Positions 51,614 through 60,706 of a stretch of 64,000 nt of DNA are shown here, piece by piece. A program made the translations under genes and the position numbers. The DNA comes from Candidatus Symbiopectobacterium endolongispinus (GTDB lineage Bacteria > Pseudomonadota > Gammaproteobacteria > Enterobacterales > Enterobacteriaceae): contig NZ_JAFJYB010000006.1 in the NCBI RefSeq assembly GCF_018777385.1, positions 1 through 64,000 of the forward strand, written 5' to 3'. The first letter of the stretch is position 1. Each line of letters starts with the position of its first letter. The notes under the pieces were generated by a model. It was not told the origin of the DNA and did not search any database. It saw only the letters and a program-made list of their open reading frames with translations.

Positions 51614-53134
51614 TTAACGGATATTAAGCGATTCCACCATCACACAGCGGCGGGTGCGGGCAAACGACCGTGCGTACATCAATCCTTCCCCGGTCGGACC
51701 GGCGATAGTGAAAGTGGCATGCCCTTCGCCGCCGACGCCTATGCCGATGCCGGCATAAGACGGCCCGTTTTTAACAAAGATGGTGGTTTGAATCAGCTTC
51801 GCCATCTTGGTCAGTTTTTCGACGTTGGTGGAGTGCATGATGGCGGTATGACGGTTACCGTGTTCTACCTTGACCGCCAGATCGATAGCGTCATCGACGT
51901 TATCAACACGCACCACGGGCAGAATCGGCATCATCAGTTCATGCACCACAAAGTGGTGATTTTTTTCCGTTTCGATCAGGATAACTTTGGTGTCCGGTGC
52001 GCTGGAGATCCCCAGTTGTTGCAGGATGAAACGCGCATCTTTACCGACAAACGCGGTATTGGGACCAGTGCCTTTCTCATTCAGCACCAGCGTTTGCAAC
52101 TGCTGGATCAACTGCTTGTCACACAGCAGGTAGGCACCGCTTTTCTTCATGCAGTGGATCAGATAATCCGCTAACTGATTCACCACGATCACCTCTTTTT
52201 CGGCGACGCATGGCAGGTTGTTATCGAAGCTGCATCCCTTGATGATATCGCGTGCTGCCCGTTCGATATTAGCCGTCTCATCCACCACCGCAGGCGGGTT
52301 ACCGGCACCGGCACCGATGGCTTTCTTGCCAGATGACATCACCGTTCTCACGATCGCCGGGCCACCCGTTGCCACCAGCAGGTTGACGCGTGGGTCTTTG
52401 ATCAAGGCGTTAGTGTTGTCGATGGACGGGGCCGCCACGGTGACCACCAGATTGGCCGGTGCTCCTAACTGCGCCAGCTTCTCGTTGATCAGCCGCACCG
52501 CGAGGCGCGATACGTTGCGTGAACGCGGGTGCGGGCTGAACACCACAGTATTGCCTGCCGCCAGCATGCCAATGCTGTTGTTGATGATGGTTTCCGTCGG
52601 GTTAGTGGTGGGGGTGATGGAACCGACGACGCCGAACGCGGAGTACTCGATTAATGTCAGCCCACCGTCACCGCTACACGCCTGCGTCGCCAGATCTTCC
52701 GTGCCCGGCGTTTTCAGCGCTGCGATGCGATTTTTGGTCAGCTTGTCCTCGTAGTTACCCATGCCGGTTTCTTCGACGGCCATGCGGGAGATTTGGTCCA
52801 GCACATCTTCTTGAAGAAACACCTCACGCACGCCATTCACAAAGGCATTCCTGTCTTGCATCGAACAGTGACGATACTGCACTTGCGCTATCGCGGCAGC
52901 GGCAATGGCTTCGTCCATGCTGTCGAAGATACCCGCATCATGCGCTGAAGGCTGCGGTGCGGCGGTTGTCGGTTGTTGCTGTGCCAACACTTGCGCCACA
53001 ATGCTGCTGACCAGCGATTGCTCGGTGTGGGGTGCCGGTGTGGCGGCTGTTGCTGCACCCGCGCCGGACGCGACGGGGTTACTGTATTTGCTCAGGATGG
53101 TGGAGACTGCCTGGGCGATTTCAAGGTCGTTCAT
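51614..53134 (-). CDS. CoA-acylating aldehyde dehydrogenase of the GRM
   Basis: A PduP/EutE-like enzyme oxidising the aldehyde to acyl-CoA inside the shell, 506 residues, intact. Two short amphipathic helices at the N terminus (DLEIAQAVSTILSKYS, residues 3-18, and EQSLVSSIVAQVLAQQ, about 37-53), joined by Ala/Pro/Thr linkers, look like tandem encapsulation peptides. The catalytic domain shows ITPTTNPTETIINNSIGMLA, VATGGPAIVRTVMSSGKKA, and the nucleophile Cys in IIKGCSFDNNLPCVAEKEV. AAAGGAACC precedes the start. Its product would go to PduL or acetate kinase, both broken. Confidence 0.92.
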   Translation of the reverse strand: MNDLEIAQAVSTILSKYSNPVASGAGAATAATPAPHTEQSLVSSIVAQVLAQQQPTTAAPQPSAHDAGIFDSMDEAIAAAAIAQVQYRHCSMQDRNAFVNGVREVFLQEDVLDQISRMAVEETGMGNYEDKLTKNRIAALKTPGTEDLATQACSGDGGLTLIEYSAFGVVGSITPTTNPTETIINNSIGMLAAGNTVVFSPHPRSRNVSRLAVRLINEKLAQLGAPANLVVTVAAPSIDNTNALIKDPRVNLLVATGGPAIVRTVMSSGKKAIGAGAGNPPAVVDETANIERAARDIIKGCSFDNNLPCVAEKEVIVVNQLADYLIHCMKKSGAYLLCDKQLIQQLQTLVLNEKGTGPNTAFVGKDARFILQQLGISSAPDTKVILIETEKNHHFVVHELMMPILPVVRVDNVDDAIDLAVKVEHGNRHTAIMHSTNVEKLTKMAKLIQTTIFVKNGPSYAGIGIGVGGEGHATFTIAGPTGEGLMYARSFARTRRCVMVESLNIR

Positions 53135-53184
53135 CTTTTGGTTCCTTTCCTCACATCGCACGGCACGCAAGCGCGCCTGACGGA

Positions 53185-53970
53185 TCAGATATACGGCGTG
53201 GTGGTCGATCTGATTTCCGTTGGATCTAACGTGGACAGCAATTGCAAACCGACTTCGCGAGCGGCGATCACCGCCTGGCGTACCGCGCCAGAATCCCCTG
53301 CGAAGGTGAAGATCACTTCGTTACTGTAGCTGGTGCCTTTACTCGGGCTTGCATATCCGACCGGGTCGATCACTGCAGCCTTGGCGGCGGTATCAGTAAT
53401 CAGTACCCCGATGGCAGCCGGTGACGCGCAGGTCATGCCGAACGACTTACCTATAGGTGCGCCAAAGGCTTTGTTCAGGGCAAAGCTGGCACGTGCGGTG
53501 TACTGGAATTCCAGATGACCAGCGGGAGAACCGTACACATCGCCCATGGTGCAGTCGATTTCGTTCAGGGCGACTTCCACGGCACGGCGGGCGTCAGAGA
53601 CGTCTTCTGCACCGAAGATGATCATACAACCGTGCCCGCCACCGCCTTCGGTGTCACGCGCCAGCTCGATGATCAGCACTTCGCTGTTGGTGGCTTTCAC
53701 CGCTTCGTCAGCGGCAAAAATATGCGGGCCAGCGCCGGTACGTGCGCCGATAATACCGATGGAACGGAACTTTTTATCGATATTCATCAACTCATGCAGT
53801 TGGTGATCCACGTTGGCAATCACCAGACCGATGGTGTGGCCCAGTGCGGTGCCGACAAATTCTGTCAGCCCGCAGCCCGCGATGCTGCCGAGCGCTTTAC
53901 CAGCACGTGGTGCGTCGTTCTGTTTGTTCATCACGTCAGATATAATCTGTTCGACAAGATTATCTCTCAT
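53185..53970 (-). CDS. BMC-T shell protein (PduB-like)
   Basis: A 261-residue tandem-domain shell protein forming trimers that tile with hexamers. An N-terminal PduB-like peptide (NLVEQIISDVMNKQ) precedes two BMC domains: first ALGHTIGLVIANVDHQLHEL to EVLIIELARDTEGGGG, second GKSFGMTCASPAAIGVLITD to AVRQAVIAAREVGLQLLSTL. It is intact. In Pdu the corresponding N-terminal extension helps connect cargo and shell. Confidence 0.9.
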   Translation of the reverse strand: MRDNLVEQIISDVMNKQNDAPRAGKALGSIAGCGLTEFVGTALGHTIGLVIANVDHQLHELMNIDKKFRSIGIIGARTGAGPHIFAADEAVKATNSEVLIIELARDTEGGGGHGCMIIFGAEDVSDARRAVEVALNEIDCTMGDVYGSPAGHLEFQYTARASFALNKAFGAPIGKSFGMTCASPAAIGVLITDTAAKAAVIDPVGYASPSKGTSYSNEVIFTFAGDSGAVRQAVIAAREVGLQLLSTLDPTEIRSTTTPYI

Positions 53971-53995
53971 AGGAATAATCCTCGCGGTTTAGGGA

Positions 53996-54278
53996 TCAGC
54001 CCAGTGCCTTCGGCAGAATTTTTTCCACTTCGGTATGCGGGCGAGGGATCACATGCACGGAAACCAGTTCGCCGACTTTATTGGCGGCTGCAGAGCCAGC
54101 GTCGGTGGCGGCTTTCACGGCACCCACATCGCCACGCACCATCACAGTTACCAGACCAGAACCGATTTTTTTCGTAGCCGACCAGCGTAACGTTGGCGGA
54201 TTTCACCATGGTATCTGCGGCTTCGATGGCGGAGACCAGACCTTTTGTTTCAACCATACCCAATGCTTCTTGTTGCAT
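53996..54278 (-). pseudogene. BMC-H shell protein (PduA/PduJ-like), frameshifted at A7
   Basis: A typical 93-residue hexamer shell protein: [20 protein letters not shown] and [14 protein letters not shown] in the first frame, then [20 protein letters not shown] to [20 protein letters not shown] in another. The shift is one extra A in a run of seven (54166-54172 on the + strand, as T). This is the kind of lesion that could be a sequencing error or be partly rescued by polymerase slippage. Confidence 0.88.
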
Positions 54279-54570
54279 ATCAACCTCGACGTTTTGTAGT
54301 AAAAAACTTGTAGTAAAAAAGTACGTGGAATCTGTCCGGCGGACCGTGGCCTGCCCTCATCCCGCAACCGGCAACGCACCGATTTTGCTGTTTAGGATGT
54401 TATGAACATCCCGACCAAATGTTTTGCCGATGAGCGAGACTTTTTTGTTATCACTTTCAGTGCTGCGACAATAAAATCCACGCTGGTTTATCAGGGCCGT
54501 TGCGGCGGGTACCGCGCTGCCCTAAATTGTTAAATGGGTCACGTTTTAATAAAACGGGGGGCACCGCACC

Positions 54571-55759
54571 TCATGCCAACTGCGCGATCTCTGCGGCGTC
54601 CATCGCGATCATTTTCTCTTCGTTGGTGGGAATAACCGCGATAGTGGGGAAGCCTTCAGCGGAAATCACACCGCTGCGTCCGCCCACCATGTCATGGTTT
54701 TTTGCTTATCGAGCTTTAGCCCCAGCACCGATAGACGCTCGATGGTCAACTCGCGGATCAGCGCCGAGTTTTCTCCGATTCCGCCGGTAAACACCAGCGC
54801 ATCCAAGCGTGAGAGTTAGGTGAGGTGGGCTCCCAAGTGACGTGCCAGACGATGCACCATCACATCAATTGCCAATCCTGCGCGTTCGTTGCCGCTTTCC
54901 CGCGCTTCTTGTAAGGTGCGGCAATCACTGGAGATGCCGTACAGGCCGGAGGCGTTATTCACCGTTTGGTAGATTTTTTCGATAGGTTGCTGGGTGCAAC
55001 TGGCGATATAGGCGGCGGCACAGAAATCGAGATCCCCACTGCGCGTACCCATCACCAGCCCTTCCAGTGGTGTCATGCCCATCGAGATATCGACGCTGCG
55101 TCCGTTTTCACCGCGCAGATGGAGGAGCCGTTGCCCAGATGAGCAACCAGAATGCCGTGATCGTCCTGATTGAGATCCAGCATGGCGCGAGCTTGTTCCG
55201 CAATATAGCGGTGAGAGGTACCGTGGAAATCGTAGCGTCTAACCTGATACTTCTGCTGGTACTCATAAGGAATGGCGTAGGTGTAAGCCGCAGGGGCGAG
55301 CGTCTGGTGAAAGGCGGTATCGAACACCGCAATTTACGGCAGTGACGGCAGCAGAGCTTGAGCCGCTTCGATCCACGTCAGGTTGGCGGGGTTATGCAAC
55401 GGAGCCAATACTGACAGTGCCCTAATTTTTTCAATCACTGCCGGAGTGATTAACACGGAGTGTTTAAAGTCGCTGCCGCCGTGGGCGACGCGGTGACCGA
55501 TAGCGGCAAGTGAATCGATCAGCTTTTTGCTGGAGAGCGTATCGAATAGCACTTTCAATGCTTCATGGTGGCTGGCGGATTCCAGCGATAGCACTGATTT
55601 GTTGCCTGAGCCGTCTTTGACGGTAATCACCGCGTTATCCAACCCTAAGCGTTCTGCCAGGCCGAACAGCAGCGGTTGTCCGTCGTTGACGGGCATAACG
55701 GAAAACTTTAATGACGACGAACCACAGTTAATCACGAGCACAAGGGAAGATAAGGACAT
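54571..55759 (-). pseudogene. Acetate/propionate kinase, multiple lesions
   Basis: An AckA-family kinase converting acyl-phosphate and ADP to acid and ATP, the last energy step of the pathway. It starts SLSSLVLVINCGSSSLKFSV. An in-frame TAA (55334-55336) falls between LLPSLP and [12 protein letters not shown], and a missing A near 55110 shifts the frame at CAVKT. A second stop at 54816-54818 follows LGAHLT, and another missing base near 54704 shifts the end ([20 protein letters not shown]). Motifs [16 protein letters not shown] and [15 protein letters not shown] are still readable. The gene is clearly dead. Confidence 0.9.
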
Positions 55760-55812
55760 AAGCCCCCCGAAATAAGAGATGACAAAAAAATCCAGCGTGT
55801 TATTCGTGGCTG

Positions 55813-56322
55813 TCAGGCGAAAGGCGACAGGGAAAAACGTTGCTGAGTGAATTGGTGCAGAACGTGACGTGCGATCGCGACATCCTCTTCGGCCGTACCG
55901 CCGCTGATGCCGATACCGCCCAGTAAATGTCCCTGATGCCAGCATGGCAGGCCGCCACCGACGGCGCAGATATCGGCCTGTTGCTGGAGTCCGAACAGGG
56001 GCGCACCGGGTTGCACCTGTTCGGCCAGTTCGTGCGTCGGCATACGCAGCGCCACGGCGCTGTAGGCTTTTTGCCAGGCGAGGCGGTGGCTGACCAACAG
56101 TGCGTTATCCATGCTGACGAAGTAGCGCGGATGGCCGTGTGTATCCACTAGGCTGACGACCATCGCCAAGTGCATGGCAAGGGCGGTTTCCTATGCCAAC
56201 TGTGCCAGCAGGGCGAAATCAGCAACGGTCAATGCTTTGCGTTCTGGCTGAGGTTGGGCGGCAATGGCCTGTGCAATCCAACCGTCCAAATCGCGCAGTG
56301 CAGGATGCTGTTGTGTCAACAT
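55813..56322 (-). pseudogene. PduO/GlcG-type haem-binding protein with in-frame TAG
   Basis: A small protein of the GlcG/HbpS/PduO-C family (DUF336): AMVVSLVDTHGHPRYFVSMD, AWQKAYSAVALRMPTHELAE, and the Gly-rich ICAVGGGLPC, LLGGIGISGGTAEEDVAIAR. TAG (56191-56193 on +) interrupts the frame between LLAQLA and ETALAMHLAM, about 43 codons after the start. A restart at the Met 7 codons later is possible but loses the first helix. The start at 56322 directly abuts the eutN-like stop. Confidence 0.8.
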
Positions 56323-56595
56323 TTAGCCCTCGCTGCGCTCGGTGGCATCGACGATACGGATGATAGCGGCATCAATAACGGAATGCTCTTTGCTGTTGGC
56401 CATGCGCGCTGAACTGTCGGTGGCGACGATCACAATTTCTCCGTTGCCCGCGCCGACGGTATCCACCGCCACCTGCGTGCGCTGAGTGGGGTTCATGTGC
56501 TCATCCAGACGGGTGACGAGCAGCAATTTCATGCCGTTCAACGATGTATGTTTGGTGGTGGAGACCACCGTGCCGGTGACTTGGGCCAGATACAT
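56323..56595 (-). CDS. BMC-P pentameric vertex protein (EutN/CcmL-like)
   Basis: A 90-residue shell vertex protein: MYLAQVTGTVVSTTKHTSLN, KLLLVTRLDEH, VAVDTVGAGNGEIVIVATDS and HSVIDAAIIRIVD cover the whole EutN/CcmL fold. Pentamers close the corners of the icosahedral shell. It is intact, and a GGAGG lies just before the ATG. Confidence 0.93.
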   Translation of the reverse strand: MYLAQVTGTVVSTTKHTSLNGMKLLLVTRLDEHMNPTQRTQVAVDTVGAGNGEIVIVATDSSARMANSKEHSVIDAAIIRIVDATERSEG

Positions 56596-56639
56596 GGTGC
56601 CTCCTCAGGATGCGGTTATTAACGTGATGCGGCGCGCGG

Positions 56640-57340
56640 CTATCTCACGCGCGCTGCCGGGGTAATCAACGTGCCGGGTCGGACACGCAGCGTGTCTTCG
56701 CTATGCAGGCGTACATCGCGCACCGTCACGGCGGTGACGACCGCGCTGTGCGATACGGATGCCTGTGGGGCAGCAGGTTGCCCCATCATGCGAATGCCAA
56801 ATTGGCGCAGCGTCTCCTGATAGCGTGAGAGTTGTGCCAGATAAGCAGATGGCATGGCGGCATCAGGGTGGTGTAGTGCGATGATGCGCACGTCTTGTGC
56901 CAGCGCCTGAAAGACCCATTGGCTGGCAGCGTTATCACGCAAGCCGAGCGCTATTTTTGCCAGACTGTTATCGGACAAGGCTGGCAGCAGCAGCGTATCG
57001 CCGTTGCGTGGCATGGGATCAATAGCCTGTTGGCAAGGCACCTGTGGCAGCAGACGATGCAAGGTGTCGGCAAAACGCGTGTGCAAGCGCTGTGGGAGAA
57101 GTGTACGCTTAACTGACAGCCTGCTTGCGCCAGTGCTGCCAGATAGTGCAGTGTGGCAGGAAATGCGGCTACGTCATCGCCAGTGATCAGCACAAAGGTG
57201 GTTGGCTGCCGTTGGGTTTCGGCATGGATGTTTTCGATCCCTGTGCTTTCAAACAGTGAACTTTCGATGCGTAAAGTGCGGTGGGCAAGCGCATCAGTGA
57301 TGGCCTTGTCTATCAACGAAGAGAGCGTCTGGCTGTTCAT
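56640..57340 (-). pseudogene. Flavoprotein-like GRM locus protein, frameshifted
   Basis: The N-terminal part (SQTLSSLIDKAITDALAHRT, an amphipathic helix that may be an encapsulation peptide, then TTFVLITGDDVAAFPATLHY) is in one frame. The rest (TLLPQRLHTRFADTLHRLLP, LPALSDNSLAKIALGLRDNA, a DNSLAKIA motif like FMN-dependent flavoproteins) is in another. One extra base near 57105 causes the shift. I do not know its function. Flavoprotein-fold genes do occur in glycyl-radical microcompartment loci. The end (DTLRVRPGTLITPAAR) is normal-looking. Confidence 0.65.
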
Positions 57341-57368
57341 GCTGCCTCTCGTGAGCGGTATACGGTAT

Positions 57369-57762
57369 TCATGGTGCGGCCTGCATGGCAATTCCCAGCG
57401 TGGTGACCAGCAGCGGCTCCACGGCGGGGAATTCGCTAAAGCTGCTGGCACCGCCCACCACATGAATGTTTCTGACGTTATACGCTGTCAGCCAGTCACT
57501 GGTCAGGCAAGCCATCTTCTCCACCACCGGACGCACCAGCGTCATATGGGTGCCGCCGGTCGGTTCGTCAGCGGAAAAGAGCACCTTGCCGTTACGTAGC
57601 ACGCTAAGCCCTGTGGTACCACCGCCCACATCCACCACCGCGCCGTTACGCATATTCAGTGCCGTGGCGGCAGCAACGGGCTCATCGACCACATGTGTCA
57701 CCAGCAGACCTGACGACTCCACCACGTTGGCGATCACCTTGGTGTTCCCCTCGGAAATCCCC
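57369..57762 (-). pseudogene. EutJ-like chaperone, C-terminal fragment
   Basis: An actin/Hsp70-fold protein resembling EutJ: VIANVVESSGLLVTHVVDEP, VAAATALNMRNGAVVDVGGG and TTGLSVLRNGKVLFSADEPT, ending near VTTLGIAMQAAP. The first 120 or so residues, with the first nucleotide-binding loop, are missing. The fragment begins at ISEGNTKVI, fused out of frame to a pduL fragment, so it has no start and is not expressed as such. Confidence 0.82.
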
Positions 57763-58002
57763 GGCGAACTGGCCGGGTTGTTTCACGGCTTTCATGCGTG
57801 TTAGCGTCGCGCCGTAGCCGAACAGGATGTCCATGTCTTCCCGCGCCAGATGAATATGACGATTAGAGATGCCAACCGGTACCTGAAGCGGTGCGATGGT
57901 TTCAGCACGGTATGAGCCCTGTGCGGCCAGTTCTTGCATTACCTGCTGGGTGATCCATGCAATCTGTTGCTGTGTTGCGTTCATCAATTCAGTTACCTGC
58001 AT
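57763..58002 (-). pseudogene. PduL phosphotransacylase, N-terminal fragment
   Basis: Begins at an ATG with AGGA upstream. An N-terminal amphipathic helix (QQQIAWITQQVMQELAAQ, a likely encapsulation peptide) is followed by the PduL start VPVGISNRHIHLAREDMDIL with the zinc-binding HIH, then LTRMKAVKQPGQFAG. About 170 further residues are lost. The reading frame runs into eutJ sequence out of frame and stops. Together with eutJ this marks a deletion of several hundred bases. Confidence 0.85.
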
Positions 58003-58166
58003 TTTCCTGTCTTTACGTCATGCACCGTTGCGAATGGGGCTGTTGTGGCCTGTCGCGGTGGTGCTATTAACCCTAATCAACACGGCGTGTCCTCGTTTGT
58101 GATTCGCGAGGACTTTATTGCGCAGCCCGTGGCGGGCAGGACAATTTCGTCCAGTCGCGATGCTGA

Positions 58167-59274
58167 TTAGCCCGCAATCTGGCTTATCAATTGACTGACC
58201 GCATCGCGGGTGGGGGTGTGCGGATTACTGGCGGTGCAGCCATCTGCCAGCGCGGCATCGATCAAACGCGTGCGCTGTTGCTCAACGTCATGGGCACTAA
58301 TATTCAATTCACGCAGCGTGGCCGGGATACCGAAACGTTGATTTAACGCGCGAATTTGTTGGGATAACTGCCGGATACGCGCCCTGTTTGATACCTGCTA
58401 ATGCCGCACAGCGTGCGTAGCGTTCGCGCGTGGCATCACTGCCGGTGGCCGCGTTGTAATCGATCACCAACGGGAGCAGCATGGCGTTAATCTTGCCGTG
58501 AGGAATGTGGAACACACCGCCCAGAGCGTGTGCCAACCCGTGTACCAGCCCCAATCCGGCGGTGCTGAACGCCATACCCGCCATGCAGGAAGCGTTGTGC
58601 ATTTTGGCGCGCGGCGTAATAGCTTGCGGTTGCTCGAACACCTGTGGCAGATAGTCCCACACCAGCAAGATGGCCTTTTCTGCCAGCGCGTCACTGAAAT
58701 CGTTAGCCTGGGAAGAAACGTAGGCCTCAATCGCGTTGGTAAGCACATCCATGCCAGTATCAACGGCGACGCCGCGCGGCACGCTTACCACCAGTTGCGG
58801 ATCGAGAATGGCGATATCGGGCTGTAATTGATCGGAAACCAGCGGGTATTTTTGCCCGTGTTCAGGATCGGAGATCACCGCGTAGGTGGTCACTTCGGAG
58901 CCGGATCCGCTGGTGGTAGGGATTGCCACCAATACCATCGGATGCTTCGGATGCAACGCCTCCAGGGTGACCTTGATGTTTTTGGCTGCATCTAAGGAGG
59001 AACCGCCGCCTAGTGCGATAATTACATCTGGCTGTAGCGTTTTGAATGCCGCTGCCACGGCGTGCAGCACGTTAACATCAGGGTCAGGTTTTACCCCGCT
59101 GAAGATACTGATGCGCGCCTGTGGCATAAAACCGGCGAGATAATCGGTTTTGCCGGATTTTGCCATAAAGTCATCAGTGACAATGGCGACCGTTTTATGG
59201 TTATAGGCGCGTAATGCTTCCATTGCCGTGTCACCGAAATAGACGCGCGGCGTGGCAAACACAGGAATATTCAT
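58167..59274 (-). pseudogene. Iron-containing alcohol dehydrogenase of the GRM, frameshifted
   Basis: A group III alcohol dehydrogenase that would recycle NADH by reducing the aldehyde to alcohol. MNIPVFATPRVYFGDTAMEA, the NAD motif IALGGGSSLDAAKNIKV, IPTTSGSGSEVTTYAVISD, and metal ligands in DVLTNAIEAY, GLVHGLAHALGGVF and IPHGKINA are all in one frame. One extra base near 58380 shifts the last 70 or so residues (RIRQLSQQIRALNQRFGIPA, TRDAVSQLISQIAG). The start is at 59274, or six codons earlier. It is the first gene of the reverse operon. Confidence 0.87.
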
Positions 59275-59466
59275 GGCGTGATGTCGTTCCATGGGGCTGT
59301 CAGTGCGAGCGGGCAGCAAACAGCGTAGGTTTCTCAATGCTGGCTAACCTAACATGCTGTGAAAAAGGAGCGGCAGCGGCAGCGTTGCGCAGAAGTTGGA
59401 TTCTTTTGTCCTGTCGCAGGGGGGATATCAAAATAATCCACGCGGGGATGTGCGCATAACGGCTAA

Positions 59467-59652
59467 AGCAGGCGGGGACGGCGCTGCCAGAGTAATGACA
59501 TAAAGGAAGGTCAAGGCATTGTGGTGCAGGAAGGCAAGCCGCCGTTGGTCTTTGTTACGACAGGCTACAATATCAATATTGTGCAGAGCACCGTTGACGC
59601 GCTGCCACCTAAGGCTGTTGCCAGAAAGAGGGTGAAAAAATCACGCCATTAA
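59467..59652 (+). other. Unassigned open stretch, possible gene remnant
   Basis: A 61-codon open stretch with no ATG. A GTG at 59521 preceded by AGGAAGG would give 43 residues (EGKPPLVFVTTGYNINIV, then a basic tail). It lies opposite the upstream region of the alcohol dehydrogenase operon. I do not recognise it; it may be the end of a decayed gene. Confidence 0.2.
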
Positions 59653-59683
59653 AAAAGGCGGGTATCAGTGATACCCGCCTTTT
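59651..59683 (-). terminator. Rho-independent terminator of the small-peptide unit
   Basis: Stem AAGGCGGGTATCA / TGATACCCGCCTT, followed on the minus strand by a run of six T. It lies 52 bases after the stop of the second tiny ORF. Confidence 0.88.
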
Positions 59684-59734
59684 CAGTGCTGGTTACGACG
59701 TGCGTAACCGCATATGTGCTTTAATCGCGAACGA

Positions 59735-59821
59735 TTAACGGAAGATAGCGTAGGGAGCCAGACCGCGATAGGTTTTGCCCAACGCTTTTATTACTTTGTT
59801 GATATTACGTACAATACTCAT
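59735..59821 (-). CDS. Tiny ORF 2: 28-residue cationic peptide
   Basis: 28 codons from ATG to TAA, starting MSIVRNINKVIKALGKTY and ending APYAIFR. It has six basic and no acidic residues, with basic residues spaced every three to four positions over a hydrophobic face, so it could form a cationic amphipathic helix. An AGGAATAAGAAG Shine-Dalgarno region precedes the ATG. It lies 27 bases after tiny ORF 1 and before a strong terminator. I do not recognise a family. Function could be a signalling, toxic, membrane-active or leader peptide; none is shown. Confidence 0.6.
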   Translation of the reverse strand: MSIVRNINKVIKALGKTYRGLAPYAIFR

Positions 59822-59848
59822 CTTCTTATTCCTACGCTTTCTTGAATC

Positions 59849-59923
59849 TTAGTGGTTGGTGAACATGTTGAAGTTGACGCTAACGTTTTCGAACATGGCA
59901 ACGATTTTTTTGATCAGTTTCAT
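59849..59923 (-). CDS. Tiny ORF 1: 24-residue peptide
   Basis: 24 codons from ATG to TAA, starting MKLIKKIVAMFENVSVNF and ending MFTNH. It has a short basic start, a hydrophobic middle and an Asn/Phe-rich end. It is preceded by a very strong Shine-Dalgarno (GGAGAGAG, 5-6 bases from ATG), and a sigma-70 promoter ends about 54 bases upstream. The ORF uses common codons (AAC, CTG, GTT). It is transcribed with tiny ORF 2. I do not recognise a family. Confidence 0.6.
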   Translation of the reverse strand: MKLIKKIVAMFENVSVNFNMFTNH

Positions 59924-59976
59924 TTGTCTCTCTCCGAGTGATTGTTCATTTTTCTATGATGTTCTTCACGTTTTTA

Positions 59977-60005
59977 AAGATACGCCGCTTGGCAGCGCAG
60001 GTCAA
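59977..60005 (-). promoter_or_regulatory. Sigma-70 promoter of the small-peptide unit
   Basis: On the minus strand TTGACC (60000-60005), a 17-base spacer and TATCTT (59977-59982). The predicted start, near 59970, gives a leader of about 47 bases to tiny ORF 1. Confidence 0.7.
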
Positions 60006-60186
60006 CTTTTTTGTGAGGCTAATCACAAAAAAATGGTTCGAGAGTTTTCTGTGCGTGAAACGCCGCTCTGTTTTGTCGAGTGATAGATAAATTGTCTGGA
60101 TTATCAGTTGAAATACACAGCCCAGAAGCAGGATAATCCCCCGTTTCTCCTCCGACCTACCAGATACACTTGTGATGCGCCTCGCA

Positions 60187-60202
60187 AGCTAATCGTTTGC
60201 GT
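60187..60202 (+). promoter_or_regulatory. Possible PurR site upstream of ghxP
   Basis: AGCTAATCGTTTGCGT matches the PurR palindrome ACGCAAACGTTTGCGT at 12 of 16 positions, with a perfect right half. It lies about 170 bases before ghxP, a purine permease gene, where PurR control would make sense. Confidence 0.35.
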
Positions 60203-60661
60203 GCCCGTAGAGCCGGTGTGAAGTGCATTCGGGGGCGTCAGATATTTGCGCTGCGGTGCGGAAGCGCCGTTGTTGTGGGTGCGTGCAGCGATGGGAGATC
60301 GTCATGGCAGGCAAGGCCATATGCACCCTCCGGTTTTACTTTTACAAATAATGACATCTCAGGGGATACCACCATGTCAAATAGCTCTCGTCAGGCTGGC
60401 AATGCGGCGCGCCCGCAAAGCTCACTTGATGCTTTTTTTCACATCACACAGCGCGGCAGTAATGTAAGACAGGAAGTGCTGGCCGGGTTAACCACGTTTC
60501 TGGCGATGATGTATTCGGTCATTGTCGTGCCTGGCATGTTGAGCAAGGCGGGTTTCCCGCACACGCCGGTGTTCGTGGCAACCTGCCTGGTCGCCGGGCT
60601 GGGTTCCTGCTGATGGGGCTGTGGACCAATCTGCCCATGGCAATCGGCTACGCCATTTCGC

Positions 60662-60706
60662 TTACCGCATTTACCGCATTTACCGCATTTACCGCATTTA
60701 CCGCAT
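60662..60706 (+). repeat. In-frame 9-bp tandem repeat, five copies
   Basis: Five perfect TTACCGCAT units inside ghxP, giving five Thr-Ala-Phe repeats in a membrane helix. The E. coli protein has two. Extra units keep the frame but lengthen the helix by about nine residues. Confidence 0.93.
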
